Shown one piece after another: positions 25,206 to 36,699 of a DNA stretch of 64,000 bases. Made by a program: the position numbers and the translations under genes. The number at the start of each line of letters is the position of its first letter. The stretch's first letter is position 1. The DNA comes from Strigops habroptila. Taxonomy: Eukaryota > Chordata > Aves > Psittaciformes > Psittacidae. The notes beneath the pieces were generated by a model, which was not told the DNA's origin, made no database searches, and saw only the letters and a list, made by a program, of their open reading frames with translations. The stretch spans positions 28,410,995 through 28,474,994 of the forward strand of contig NC_044277.2 in the NCBI RefSeq assembly GCF_004027225.2, in the 5' to 3' direction.

Positions 25206-26634
25206 TTACACTGGGACTTCATCTTTCTTCACTGCAGGGGTTGCTCTTTGTGCCTCTTGTTTGCTTTTGCTTACAGGGGCAACAGATATTGTCACAAATT
25301 CGCCACTTGGTTTAGCTGCAGTGTTTGCCACTGTGGTTGGAGTGGCTGCAGTTTCTGCCACTACGATTGGAGTGGCTGCAGTGTCTGCCACTAGGGTTGG
25401 AGTGGCTGCAGTGTCTGTTGCTGGGGTTGGTGCAGCTGTTGTGCTTGGGGGTTGAGTAACACCAACAGCTGCATTGTCTGTGGCTGTCGGGGTTTGAGCA
25501 GCTGCTGTGCTTGTCACTGGGGTTGGTGTAGCTGCTGTGCTTGGAGTAGCCACATTGTCTGTTGCTGTCGGGGTTTTGAGTAGCTCCTGTGCTTGCCACT
25601 GGGGTTGTTGTAGATGCTGTATTTGAAGTTGGAGTAGTTGTGTTGTCTGTTGTGGTCAGGGTTTGAGTAGCTGCTGTGCTTGTCACTGGGGTTGGTGTAG
25701 CCGCTGTGCTTGGAGTTGGAGTAGCTGCATTGTCTGCTGCTTTGCCATCAGATCCAGAGACATATTTTTCCTTTGAAGGTTAGTGTTGAGCAGGCCTCTG
25801 TAAGCGTAGGCCAAGCCCCAGCACGTGGCCATGATTTGTCCCTCTCTGGTATAACCAGAACAACAGCACACCTTGTTGAAGTGTTTTACTAGTTTTTCCG
25901 GATGTTGCACTTGTTCAGTGGCGAAGTTCCAAAGCACTGGAGGGGCCCACTGGCCTAGATACTTGCCCATACTATCCCACACACCCTGCCACTCATGACT
26001 GTCCAGCCTCAGGGAAAATCCCTTGGTGGTCCTCCTATATTGTCGTCTAACCCTAAACCAGATTTGAACCCGATACTGCTTAACTTTCAAGATCAGAAGA
26101 AATAGGGTGTTCCCAGGGTGGGATGGCCATGGGTGAAACACACTCTGTATGTTTGCCAACATGCTGATCCCCAGCACAATCAGCAGGCAGGTCTCAAGGG
26201 TATTCAAAGGTCATTCAAAACCTTCAGAACTCTCAAATGCTGTTGTAAATAGCCTGGTGGGGGAGCGGGGGGTGTAAGGGAATGCCTCCTCCGTAGGTTG
26301 ACCCCCGAGGAGGAAAAAAAGATATGCAATTGCTAAAAAATTTCATTATATACCTCCCAAAGAATAGAGGTGATGGCCATGGTAGGAAAGCAAGCCAGAC
26401 CAGTTTCATGATCAATGAGTCTATTGTATTACAAGCCATTACCATGAAGTACAGTGAAACAATAACCTTAGCCCAGGCCCCCCAGCCGATAAACACTAAA
26501 ACAGCAAATACTGGCTGTAAGTAAGGTACGACATGCTGAAACTCTGAGATCAAGCACAACAACTCTGAGAGCAAATAAATCAACATTGTGACGAGCAGTA
26601 ACAATGAATGCTTATCACAAATATGATTAAACAC
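25206..26634 (-). pseudogene. ERV ORF in gag position (membrane/mucin-like protein), broken copy
   Basis: Homologous to the intact ORF at 47296-48612. Reading on the minus strand, the start (MFNHICDKHSLLLLV) and first hydrophobic segments are in 26634-26233. The second segment and basic region (LETCLLIVLGISMLANI, then Arg-rich) are in 26207-25683. The Thr/Ala/Pro repeat tail follows in other frames (25686-25312 and 25553-25206). Frames change at least near 26220 and in the tail. After the repeats this copy continues into a Lys-rich stretch (SKSKQEAQRATPAVKKDEV) that is absent from the 46662-51832 copy, so the ancestral ORF was longer than the intact one there. Sequence is lost at the junction with the left LTR near 25200. 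Function is unknown. Confidence 0.8.
25310..25740 (-). repeat. 81-87-bp tandem repeats coding for a Thr/Ala/Pro-rich tail
   Basis: GTCACTGGGGTTGGTGTAGC-type units recur on the plus strand, the reverse complement of the array at 48190-48590. Units are diverged and include indels that change reading frame. Confidence 0.8.
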
Positions 26635-26670
26635 ACTCTGGTCAGATCCATCTTTATCTCAAACCTTTGT

Positions 26671-26688
26671 GCCCCATGTTGGGCACCA
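26671..26688 (-). other. Primer-binding site (tRNA-Lys type, diverged)
   Basis: The minus strand reads TGGTGCCCAACATGGGGC, 8 nt inside the right LTR. It differs at two positions from the PBS at 47242-47259. Confidence 0.75.
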
Positions 26689-26696
26689 CAAAGAAC

Positions 26697-27263
26697 TGTC
26701 GTGGTTTGAGCCCAGCCGGTAACTCAGAACCACGCAGCCGCTCGCTCACTCCCCCCCTTATTTCTCCCCCCACTCCCGGAGGGGTGGGGAGGAGAATCGG
26801 AAGAATGTAACTGCTACGGGTTGAGATAAGAGCAGTCCAGTAACTAAAGTACCATACAAAACTACTGCTGCTACCACCAATAATAATAATGATAAGGAAA
26901 AAAACAAGGGGAGAGGACACAATTGTTCACCACCCACCGACTAATACAGAGCCCGACCCGAGCAGTGATCTGGGCCTTCCGGGTAACTCCCCCTGATTTA
27001 TATACTGGGCATGACGTGCCATGGTACGGAATACCCCTTTGGCTAGTTTGGGCCAGGTGTCCTGTCTCTGCTTCCTCCTGGCTTTCCCTCCTCCCTGGCA
27101 AAGCGTGAGACTGAGAAAACCCTTGGTCGGAGTAAACATTATTTAGCAACAACTAAAAACATCAGTGTTATCAGCGTTGTTCCCAGGCTGAAAGTTAAAA
27201 GACACAGCACTGCACGAGCTACTAAGAAGGAGAAAAATGACTGCTATAGCTGAACCCAGGACA
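26697..27263 (-). repeat. LTR (right, minus orientation, near full length)
   Basis: Reverse complement of the family LTR: U5 end TGTCGTGG at 26697 and U3 start (TGTCCTGGG on the minus strand) at 27263. The minus strand keeps the CAGTATATAAA-type TATA region near 27000-27010 and the C-rich tract near 26750-26775. In element orientation it is the 5' LTR, followed by leader and PBS. Confidence 0.92.
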
Positions 27264-27268
27264 CGTGG
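27264..27268 (+). repeat. Target-site duplication, right copy (CGTGG)
   Basis: Directly follows the ACCCAGGACA end of the insertion and matches 24850-24854. Confidence 0.92.
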
Positions 27269-28895
27269 ATTCGGAGAAGGCTGAGGTTCTTAATGACTTC
27301 TTTGCCTCAGTCTTCACCAGCAAATGCTCTGACCACACCACCCAAGTCTTGGAAAGCAGATGCAGGGATTGTGAGAAGGAACACCTTAGGCCCACTGTAG
27401 GAGAGGATCAGGTTCGAGACCATCTTAAGAACCTGAACGTGCACAAGTCCATGGGACCTGATGAAATCCATCCACGGGTCCTGAAGGAGCTGGCGAATTA
27501 AGTTGCTAAACCACTGTCCATCATATTTGAAAAATCCTGGCAGTCAGGTGAAGTTCCTGATGACTGGAAGAAGGGCAATATAACCCCCATTTTCAAGAAG
27601 GGGAAGGTGGAAGACCCAGGGAACTATGGACCAGTCAACCTCACCTCTGTGCCTGAGAAAATCTTGGAGCAGATTCTCCTGGAAAGCATGCTAGGGCACA
27701 TGAAAAACAATGCAGTAGTTGGTGACAGCCAACATGGTTTCACTAAGGGGAAATCCTGCCTGGCCAATCTGGTGGCCTTCTATGATGGGGCTACGGAACT
27801 GATGGACAGGGGCAGAGCAGTTGACGTCATCTACCTGGACTTGTGCAAAGTGTTCGACACTGTCCTGCACGACATCCTTGTCTCTAAATTGGAGAGGCAT
27901 CAATTTGATAGATGGACCACTCAGTGGATAAAAACTGGCTGGATGGTCGCATGCAAAAAGTTGTGGTAAATGGCTCTATGTCCAGTTGGAAACCTGTAAC
28001 GCGTGGTGTCCCTCAGGGATTGGTGTTGGGACCGGTCCTGTTCAACATCTTTGTCAGCGACATGGACAGTGGGGTTGAGTGCGCCCTCAGCAAGTTTGCC
28101 GACACCAAGCTGTGTGGTTCGGTTGATATGCTGAAGGGAAGGGATGTAATCCAGAGGTACCTGGACACGCTTGTGAGGTGGGCTGATGCCAACCTTATGA
28201 AGTACAACCAAGCCAAGTGCAAGGTCCTGCACCTGGGTCGGGGCAATCCCAGACACTGCTACAGGTTGGGCAGAGAAGAGATTCAGAGCAGCCCTGTGGA
28301 GAAGGACTTGGGGGTGTTGGTTGATGAGAAGCTTAACATGAGCTGGCAATGTGCGCTTGCAGCCCAGAAAGCTAACTGTATCCTGGGCTGCATCAAAAGA
28401 AGCGTGACCAGCAGGTCAAAGGAGGTGATCCTGCCCCTCTACTCCACTCTCGTGAGGCCTCACTTGGAGTATTTTGTACAGTTCTGGTGTCCTAAACATA
28501 AGAAGGACATGGAGTTGTTGGAGCAAGCCCAGAGGAGGGCCACGAGGATGGTAAGAGGGCTGGAGCACCTCCCGTATGAAGACAGGCTGAGAGAGTTGGG
28601 GCTGTTCAGCCTGGAGAAGAGAAGGCTGTGTGGAGACCTCATAGCAGCCTTCCAGTATCTGAAGGGGGTCTATGAGGATGCTGGGGAGGGACTCTTCCTT
28701 AGGGACTGTAGTGGTAGGACAAGGGGTAATGGCTTCAAACTTCAACAGGGGAAGTTTAGATTAGATATAAGGAAGAAGCTCTTTACAGTGAGGGTGGTGA
28801 GGCACTGGAATGGGTTGCCCAAGGAAGCTGTGAATGCTCCATCCCTGGCGGTGTTCAAGGCCAGGTTGGACAGAGCCTTGGGTGACATGGTTTAG
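27265..28895 (+). pseudogene. CR1 ORF2 reverse transcriptase and C-terminal region, inactive
   Basis: Three consecutive pieces are visible. 27265-27501 (N-terminal [21 protein letters not shown]) ends at TAA (27499-27501). The same frame resumes to 27969 ([20 protein letters not shown], then [17 protein letters not shown]). A one-base loss near 27930 then moves the reading to 27912-28895, which contains [16 protein letters not shown] and the C-terminal domain to the stop. The catalytic motif has lost one codon: F-A-D-T-K at about 28095-28109, where an Asp-Asp pair is expected. The copy at 41397-45675 carries the same TAA stop. Confidence 0.9.
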
Positions 28896-28994
28896 TGCGA
28901 GGCGCCCCTGCCCATGACAGGGGGGTTGGAACTAGATGATCTTAAGGTCCTTTCCAACCCTAACTATTCTATGATTCTATGAGTCTATGAATCT

Positions 28995-29135
28995 AATTTT
29001 TCAAGTTCATATGTAACATGTATATGGACAAGAGCCGAATGGATGAAATGACAGTTCCTCAACATCCTCCAGGTAGAAAAAGACATAAATAATTGCAATT
29101 TAACAGGATTACTAAGGAATCCCTATGAGACTCTG
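28995..29135. other. Short unique spacer
   Basis: Non-coding DNA between two CR1 tails; nothing recognised. Confidence 0.5.
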
Positions 29136-29198
29136 GGGGTTGGACTAGATGACCTTAGAAGGTTCCTTCCAAACCAAACTATTCTATGATTCTATGAC
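29136..29198 (+). mobile_element. CR1 3' tail fragment
   Basis: GGGGTTGGACTAGATGACCTTAG followed by CTATTCTATGATTCTATGACA matches the terminal CR1 3' UTR. The wording differs from the neighbouring copies (GACCTTAGAAGGTTCCTTCC), which suggests another CR1 subfamily. Confidence 0.88.
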
Positions 29199-32100
29199 AC
29201 ATGAAGAAAAGAATGAAGGGCAAAGGATTTATCATCATATTGTCTTTTATAACTAGCCTCCTAGTTCAAGAAACAGTGGAACTAGAGTAATTCATATTAA
29301 GAAAGATTAAAATCATATGGATTCTAAAAAGAAATACATATTTGTTGTCAATAACAATATCTAGGCTGGTGCTTTCATTTGCATCAGCATGAAGATAGAA
29401 AGATCAGAAAATAAGCCAACTTTATTTTACCTACTTCAGGATGATCACAGTTGTGGCCAGGCAATGTCTGCATAGACCTTTTCAACCTGCAGGGTGCCAG
29501 TCACAAGAAATATTGAGAGGGACAGGAAGGCAATTTTGCTTTGAAGTTTGGAAAAGTGGATTTTAAACTGCTTACATGGACAGGATTTATAAACAGGAAA
29601 TTTTTTATCGCTGTTGGACTATTCATGAAAATAGAATGGTATGTTTATTACACGACTAATGTTAGTAGAATGTTAAAAGTGAACATCACATAACATAAAT
29701 AATCTCTTTCCATTTACAAGGCAAAACACAGCCAGTAACAGTGATAAATTAGTATACCGATCATGGTTCTAAATCCTTTCTCTAGGTTTTCTGGCACATT
29801 CTATTCAATAACTGTAGATTATGGGAAAAGGTAAATGCTGTTAGGGGTATTTTGACAATCAGTGATGTTTACATTCCTAATTTAAAATTATTAATTAATT
29901 TTCTTTTTATAAATTGCATTTTCCCGGTCTTATACTCTGCTATCTTTGCTGTGTCTGCAAACATGGCAAGAGGAACAGAACAGGAAATTGGAAATAACTT
30001 TTTATTGATCTGAAATTTTGTGTTAAACCTATGCATTTTAAAGAAAAATATGGTTTTATTATAACCAGATATCTATTGGTTTGTTGTTTGTTTTTACAGC
30101 ACATATTTACTTTTAACCAGGTTATTACATTTTTAATAGCATGTTGGAATCTTTGTCTGCAAGGTGGCTTAAAACCATCGTGATTATTGTATCTTGTAAT
30201 TGACTGGCTGAATATACATCTGGGAATATATTGCTCGTGGTATAATACTATATGAATGAAGGATAGATTTGCCAGCAGGGAAAAACATGTTCAATATCAG
30301 GACAATTGAATAACTCTGACTTCTTAAGCATTGAACTCATAAGGCAAAAATATGTAAGCAGTTATTCACGCTGCAGGATCGGTAATTTTAGTGGAATTAC
30401 CTCAGAGATGAGGGATACCCAGGAATTTTAAATGGCATGAGTCTTCAGAGAAGAAGTGTTATGGTTCTAAAAGGACAACATCTTCCACAGGCATCCTTCA
30501 AAATTCTTCTCATGTACCATCTCTGTGCCAGATAAAAAAGGGAAATAACACTCTTCTTCATGTCATATAATTAGGGCTTAGATGTAGCAACCATGGTGAA
30601 GACCTGACAGTACTAAGTTGGACCTAGAAGACACACAGAGGAACTGGTCATCAAAAATGCTCAGATACTGAATACCCAACATCCTCTTAGTCCTGAGCTG
30701 GGGGCTAAGAGTGCTTATCAAGTGAAATGTGTTAAGCCTCTAAGAGCTTACATTCGGTAGTCAGGGCAGGAGAAAAGCAATTGTGAATTAATTGTCCCAT
30801 TGCTGTCCCACCAGTTTCTGTCTTTTCTGTCCAGAAAGACATCCTCTTCTATGCTAGATATTGAGCTATGAACAAAGTCCTAGAAGTAAGTAAAGCAGCC
30901 TGCTCCTGAGAATGGAGAATAGGATGTTGGATAGCACACATTGGATATATTATCACATAGTAGAAGACCTTCATGTCAGTTTGCTGTTTCCCATCTCTCT
31001 GTATTATTGATCTGCATTTTTAATAGCCTAATTAATATTTAATTATTTAAGTAGCCAATCAGAACCAATCACTGAAAAAAACTACCTAAATGAAACATTT
31101 AGGACTTTAATCCAAAATATGCAAAATTGAGGTCCAGGACACTGTAAGGACTATGTACATTTGGAATGGAGTGGACGTGGATCTTATTTTTCATTTACTT
31201 GGTACTCAAACGTCTCAGAGATCGGGAAGGGAGATGTCTGTTTTGTGACCATGGTTTCAACAGTCCAAGCTTCAGCTTGATCTGAATTATAAACTGTAAA
31301 ATAGCCTGTAAAATAAATATATGTATATAAGAAATAGTAATTTCTTACTTCTCATAAAAAGATAATATAATCACTTAAGTCTTTAGAAGCTTACAAAGGA
31401 TGTAGACAAGGATGTCAGTAGATTGTAAGGAGCTGTAGATGCTAAGTAGTAGGTGACTAGACATAAAAATGACTGAAGATCTTGTGCTATGATGACAGGA
31501 TAGTTGATTCAATGAATATAATGATATGTTTAAATCCTGATCCCATGTGATGTATGTCCCATATGAAATACAGCTGTTACAGCCCATAGTCCTGAAGCTG
31601 TACAGATATAGTCTGCCTGTAGTTGTTCTAGACAAGAAGCAGCTAAAATGCCTGTATCTGTTGCAATGCAGCCAGAATAAGACTGCAATAGCATCATTAT
31701 GCATATTTCCTAAAATATAATATGATAAATATATAATACCAAGGCTGAATTCAGATTCCTGAACATGTGTTCCTATTGAACACTATTGCTGTAACATTGA
31801 TTGAGCATAAAGTGTTGATATCATTATTAATGGAAGAAAACTAATGGTCCTGTTAAAAATTAGAGGCATTAACTAGAAAAACAGAGCGAAAAGCTTTAGT
31901 TCTTTTTTGTTTGCTTGTTTGTTTTTCCTTCCAACAACCACAAACTAAATTAAAAACTGTCAAGCCGTTCTGAAAAAAAAAAAATCCAGGAAGATCTTAA
32001 TAGCCTTTGCAGCATAAAATGCAATATTAACGATTGTCAGTGCTAGGAAATAAAGTTCTAGCTGATTTTGAGTCTCCTTATGAAGAGTGCGACTTTGCAT

Positions 32101-33286
32101 ACAGATGTTAATTATATTTCTGCACAAAAAGTTAGCGCCAATACTATTATTTAGATTTTATAAAATCTTAACATCTTCATGCACAATAGAAAATTAATTC
32201 ATACTCATTAATTCATAAATAATAATTGTATGCAGAAGCCCTTAGATACTTTATATACTGTATATATACAGTATATATATGTATATATCCTGGTGTCTTT
32301 TCTGAGCACTCTTGCATTGTTTTGTGCTTCTGTAATTTCTTTTTGCTTCACTGGGGACTAAGACTATGCAAAGGATTCAAGAGAGGAGCTTTGGGTGTTT
32401 CAGCATACATACATGACTTTCATCAAATCTGACTAAAAGTGGTATAATTCAAACTAATGAATTTTTTTATGCAGCCCTGAACAAACTTTAAACGTACAAA
32501 ACCCAGAGGGACACAGTTCCTAATAGAAGTGCTGACGATGCCTTATGAATGAGCATCATTATTTCAAATATATTACACAAATACTTTAATCAACAGCTGA
32601 ATGGTAGCATGCTGAGCTAATTATTTCTGGTTGATGATGAGAAGACTGATTGCAATTTCCTCATTAACTTACTTTTTTCCTCCTTCTGTAAATTTTTACA
32701 TGTTTACATATTTTCTCAATTTGACAATTGTTACCTTCTTCCTGTAGCAGTATTTTTGAGCCACGAAACCTATTAAGTCTCATATGCCTACCACCTATAT
32801 TGAGGAGTCCTAATATTTTTTTCCAAAAATGGGTTTAATGTCAAATCATGGTATGCGCCTCCGTCTCTGTTATGATTGTGGTAGTGCTGCAGAAGCAAAT
32901 AAATCAAACCATTGTCTGCCTACTCTTTTAAAAGAATGAGTCTTCAATAAACTTATCCCAAATAAGAGTGAAGAAGCCTTAATCTCCTGTGACCACTGAA
33001 TGCATGCTATACATGCCAGATACTTCCCATGACAGAAAGCCTTAAGAGGAAGTTTCAATCCTTCTAGGACACTCTGTATGTTTACTTATAAAACTCGATG
33101 CATAGTGCCAGAAAGTTAGTGACACAGCTGTGTGAAGGGAAATCCTGCCTTCACCTTCTTTAAAATTACTTTGGTATTATTTAAGTATGTATTAAACTGT
33201 TTGCATTATTATGGTACTTGGATATCACATCCATGGAGAAGGCTAGGGTAGGCTGCCTATGAGCTGGATTACTCTCAGTAGAAGAG
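29199..33286. other. AT-rich non-coding stretch
   Basis: No supported gene or RNA. It contains the palindrome at 32252-32279. Open frames at 31375-31704 (-) and 32226-32432 (+) lack any family features. Confidence 0.5.
32252..32279. repeat. TA-rich perfect palindrome
   Basis: The core ACTGTATATATACAGT (32257-32272) is flanked by further TATA repeats that keep the symmetry. It could extrude a hairpin or cruciform; no function is implied. Confidence 0.8.
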
Positions 33287-33390
33287 TGGTGCAGCACTGG
33301 CCCAAGATAGCCAGAGAAACTGTAGAATGTACATCCCCAAAGTTTTTGTAAGTCTAGCTAGAAAAAGTCATGGCTAACTTGAAGTTGTGT
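33287..33390 (+). mobile_element. Probable ancient CR1 relic
   Basis: GTGGTGCAGCACTGGCCC..AGCCAGAGAAACTGT followed by GTACATCC parallels the CR1 segment GTGGTGAGGCACTGG..GCCCAGAGAAGCTGT..CCATCC seen at 24080-24130 and 1700-1745. It is strongly diverged and has lost the 3' tail. Similarity was judged by eye only. Confidence 0.5.
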
Positions 33391-36302
33391 TAGTGATAGT
33401 CACACTTTGAAAGGGAGGTCAGACTACTAGTTATCAGTCAGGATCAAAACTGTGTTATACCAAGTGCAGTTGGAAAATATATACCAGTGTATACACTGTC
33501 TTCTGTCCTAAGAACCTAAGCCAAATCCCCTTAATGTCACCTGGAGTCTTCCTACTAAATCACTTTATTTGGGATTTGGTCTTGAAAAAACAATTGTTGG
33601 AACAAATGCCCTGTGTTAGAGGGTTTGTTTGTTTATTTTTAAAGAAGGAAGTAAACAATGATAATCTGCAGCTCAGGCAGGAGTTTAGGAATTCAGTATG
33701 TGGGAAATACATGTTCAAATCTCTCAGATTCATACCTGGGGTTGTAATTTTCAAAATGAGTTGTAGGAGGAGGTTTGCCTCTCAAGACTTCTGGGAAAGA
33801 GATAAATGTCTGTTAATTCCTGGAAAAATAACATTTTCTTGCTTCTGCAGTCAAAAGAATAATAGACAGAATGATGTCTACAACCTGCAACCCTGTCAGA
33901 TCCAGGCTGGACAGAGTTGAACTGCTTGAAGCAAGTGCACAGGACTAATCCTTCAGGTCATCCAATCAGTTATAGCTTTAAGTAACTGTTTCTAGAGTTC
34001 TTTTTTTGTAGACAGCAGCATCTGAACTTCTGGCTTTAGTTTATACATTTCCTTCTCTGAGAATTGTGCAGAACACTGTGAAAACGTTTTGCCCCTTTAG
34101 CTTGGTACTGATCTATACCCTGTACTATGCCTCAGCTGTGTGTTTCACTCTGGTCCTACTTGTCTCTGAAGGAATACATGAGACACTGCCTCTTTGTGAG
34201 ACCAGTCTAAGAATTTTAGCCAGTTTTTCTCTGGATGAGGTAAGTGAACTTAGGTAAGTGTGTGTATAGATGTGTAAGTGTATATGTTTGTGCATTTCCA
34301 TCTGGTGTTTCACTTCTGGGTTAGAAATACGTAGCAGTGTATATAAACACTCTTTATATCTTCATAGTGAAGTACTTATAGAAGTTGTACTTATAGCCAT
34401 ATTTCTATTTGCCTATGCTATACACAAAAATTGGGCATTGTGTCTGGACACTGTGAAAATATGCCAGATGGAGAACACCACATAAAGTCACTGGTGAGGT
34501 AAAGGATTGAATGTTTGCTTTCTTCCTCAGTGCTTTCCTCCTCTTCTACAGTGCTTTTGAGAATCCCACGCGTAAAAAACACTCAGCAGAACTCCAAATG
34601 CAGGAACCTGAAATGGTAATGCTTATAGAGAGATAAAAGTATACTGTCAGATGACTGAAAAAGGAAAATTGAAAATCAAACTATATTTAAATAGTTTTCT
34701 GACTTATATTTACTGATGGCTTTATATACAGGATAGAATGATATTGCTAATCAAAACACAATCAAATCACAATGAAAGTAAATCTTTGGATGTTTCAAAG
34801 ATTTTGTTTGTTTTGTGTAGGTACTAGCTGGTTTGCTGTTTTACCAAAGAAAAAACCAAAACCCAAACACAAAACCAAGCCAAGCCCCCCAAGCCAAACC
34901 CCCAAATCAGTTACTTGCTTTTATTTACAAAAATTACATTACTTTTGATGAGCAGCTACCACCTTTTTTTTTACCTATGCTGTATGGACTATGCTTAAAA
35001 AATGCAGTAGAAAGGTAAAATATAAACGGGCTCCCACAGTCACCCACATTTGAGGATCCAATGCTGTATATTAAAAATCTGTTCAAAAATACATAGTAGT
35101 AGCTTCTTTGAAAGAGACCTCTATCTTAAATATTACAACATGTGTAAGTAAAACTTGCACCTGAGTGATAGTTCCCCTATGTGGCTGCCCACCAGTTTTA
35201 CATACAGAAGACTTAGTAGGTACTATTGTGCATAAATACATTTTCTGAAGTATTACAAAGGACAATAGAAATGTAATAAAAGTGAATGGAACTACCACAG
35301 AGAATGATAAAGATAAGTTTTTTAAAAGCAACCATTAAGTCAGCAGGAAGAAAAGGGCAGCAGACCAATAGGACGGACGGACGGACGGAAGGAAGGAAGG
35401 AAGGAAGGAAGGAAGGAAGGAAGGAAGGAAGGAAGGAAGGAAGGAAGGAAGGAATCTCTTGTGTTTAGTTATAAAATATACAGAGATGATGAGAACATAA
35501 TAAAACTCCAGAAAGATGGATGCCATAGCCACTTAGTTGATCTGGTTTTTAAGCACTTATCTTCTGCCAAACTTGCTCGTGGAATTAATTGTTTCAAGCT
35601 GGGCTTTTGATAAAGATTTATTCTTATCCAACATGAAGAATGAGAAATTCACATTAAAGTTCATATCTTCTGGACAACAAACTCGTGAATTTTAGACAGC
35701 AAGAAATTTAAACGGATGATTGCCCTAATGAGCACCAAATTCTATGCAACGCACCTGAAAAATGTTTTGTTAAGATGAATGATGAGAGAATTTTTCTTTG
35801 CCAAAGTCTAGCTATTTGTTGCAGACTGGAGCAAAGACATTCCCAATTTAACAGCTTGCCTTTACGGCACTATATAGGTCCTGTGTGGTTGCTACACATC
35901 CTGCTGACAGTATGATTCACATACGTGTAATACTGGCAATTAAAAGTGTGGTTTCCACTAGCACCCAGGGAATAGTATGTGAATTCATGGTGATAATCCC
36001 AAAGCCAAAGAAATTCTCCTGTTAAAGATGATTTAAATTGGTTTTCATTATGTGTCAAACATTGGCAACCCTCCAGCCAATTCAAAAGCCAATCCAATTA
36101 GTTTCTTTCCACTTATGATCTTCCAAAAATCATGATGTAGTTAAAAGCCCTATTCATCAGGCAGATCAGTTGCAGTTGAGCTACTAAATATCTATGGGCC
36201 ATAAAGCCATCTTTCTGAGCAGAGCTGTTGTGTAATAAGTGTGTGAGTTATTTTCAGCAAAAATACTACAGAATGGCTGTTTCAAATGATAGATGACTAT
36301 CA
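33391..36302. other. AT-rich non-coding stretch with a microsatellite
   Basis: No supported gene. The open frame at 33534-33920 (+) has no recognisable domain. The frame at 35286-35468 is a translation of the GGAA microsatellite. Confidence 0.5.
35371..35454 (+). repeat. Compound microsatellite (GGAC)n(GGAA)n
   Basis: About four GGAC units are followed by about sixteen uninterrupted GGAA units. The purity suggests recent expansion and likely length polymorphism. Confidence 0.95.
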
Positions 36303-36699
36303 TGTTCAGCCTGGAGAAGAGAAGGCTGCGTGGAGACCTCGCAGTATCTTCAGGAGACCTTCAGCCTTCCAGTATCTGAAGGGGGCCTGTAAGGATGCTG
36401 GGGAGGGACTCTTCCTTAGGGACTGTAGTGGTAGGACAAGGGGTAATGGCTTCAAACTTGAACAGGGGAAGTTTAGATTAGATATAAGGAAGAAGCTCTT
36501 TACAGTGAGGGTGGTGAGGCACTGGAATGGGTTGCCCAAGGAAGTTGTGAATGCTCCATCCCTGGCAGTGTTCAAGGCCAGGTTGGACAGAGCCTTGGGT
36601 GACATGGTTTAGTGTAAGGAGCCCCTGCCCATGACAGGGGGGTTGGAACTAGATGATTTTAAGGTCCTTTCCAACCCTAACTATTCTATGATTCTATGA
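36303..36699 (+). mobile_element. CR1 LINE fragment, 5'-truncated
   Basis: It starts at TTCAGCCTGGAGAAGAGAAGG in the C-terminal ORF2 region and ends CTATTCTATGATTCTATG followed by an A-run to 36714. A frame from 36286 to 36612 keeps [20 protein letters not shown] and the natural stop. Near 36340-36375 the order is disturbed: CAGTATCTTCAGGAGACCTT is inserted before the normal CAGCCTTCCAGTATCTGAAG, a local duplication with errors. Confidence 0.93.

Larger units (their letters stand above)
24855..27263. mobile_element. ERV-derived insertion with inverted LTRs
   Basis: A 2.4-kb insertion flanked by CGTGG duplications. The left end is an LTR in plus orientation (24855-25191). The interior (25206-26696) and the right LTR (26697-27263) are in minus orientation. 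Both outer termini therefore read TGTCCTGGG inward, i.e. both are U3 starts, whereas a normal provirus has one U3 and one U5 end outside. Five bases (GTTCT, 25192-25196) after the left LTR match the leader that follows the 5' LTR at 47234. The interior holds the primer-binding site and most of the ORF in gag position, with no pol, and the 3' half is missing. It is the same family as the provirus at 46662-51832. Confidence 0.88.
24491..28994 (+). mobile_element. CR1 LINE, 5'-truncated, interrupted by an ERV insertion
   Basis: CR1 sequence occupies 24491-24854 and resumes at 27264, running to the octamer tail at 28994. The pre-insertion copy was about 2.1 kb. Joining the two parts across the duplicated CGTGG restores the register seen in the CR1 copy at 6262-7336 (CTACCATGGATTTGGAGAAGG there). 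The CR1 therefore integrated first and the ERV later. The 5' part covers the linker and start of RT; the 3' part covers the rest of RT and the C-terminal region. Confidence 0.95.

Noticed and set aside
25186..25455. Plus-strand frame rich in Val/Ala/Gly
   Set aside because: It is the antisense of the ERV Thr/Ala/Pro repeat tail.
33534..33920. 128-codon open frame on the plus strand
   Set aside because: No domain; composition like flanking non-coding DNA.
35286..35532. Lys-Glu-Gly-Arg or Pro-Ser-Phe-Leu repeat 'proteins'
   Set aside because: Both are translations of the GGAA microsatellite on the two strands.
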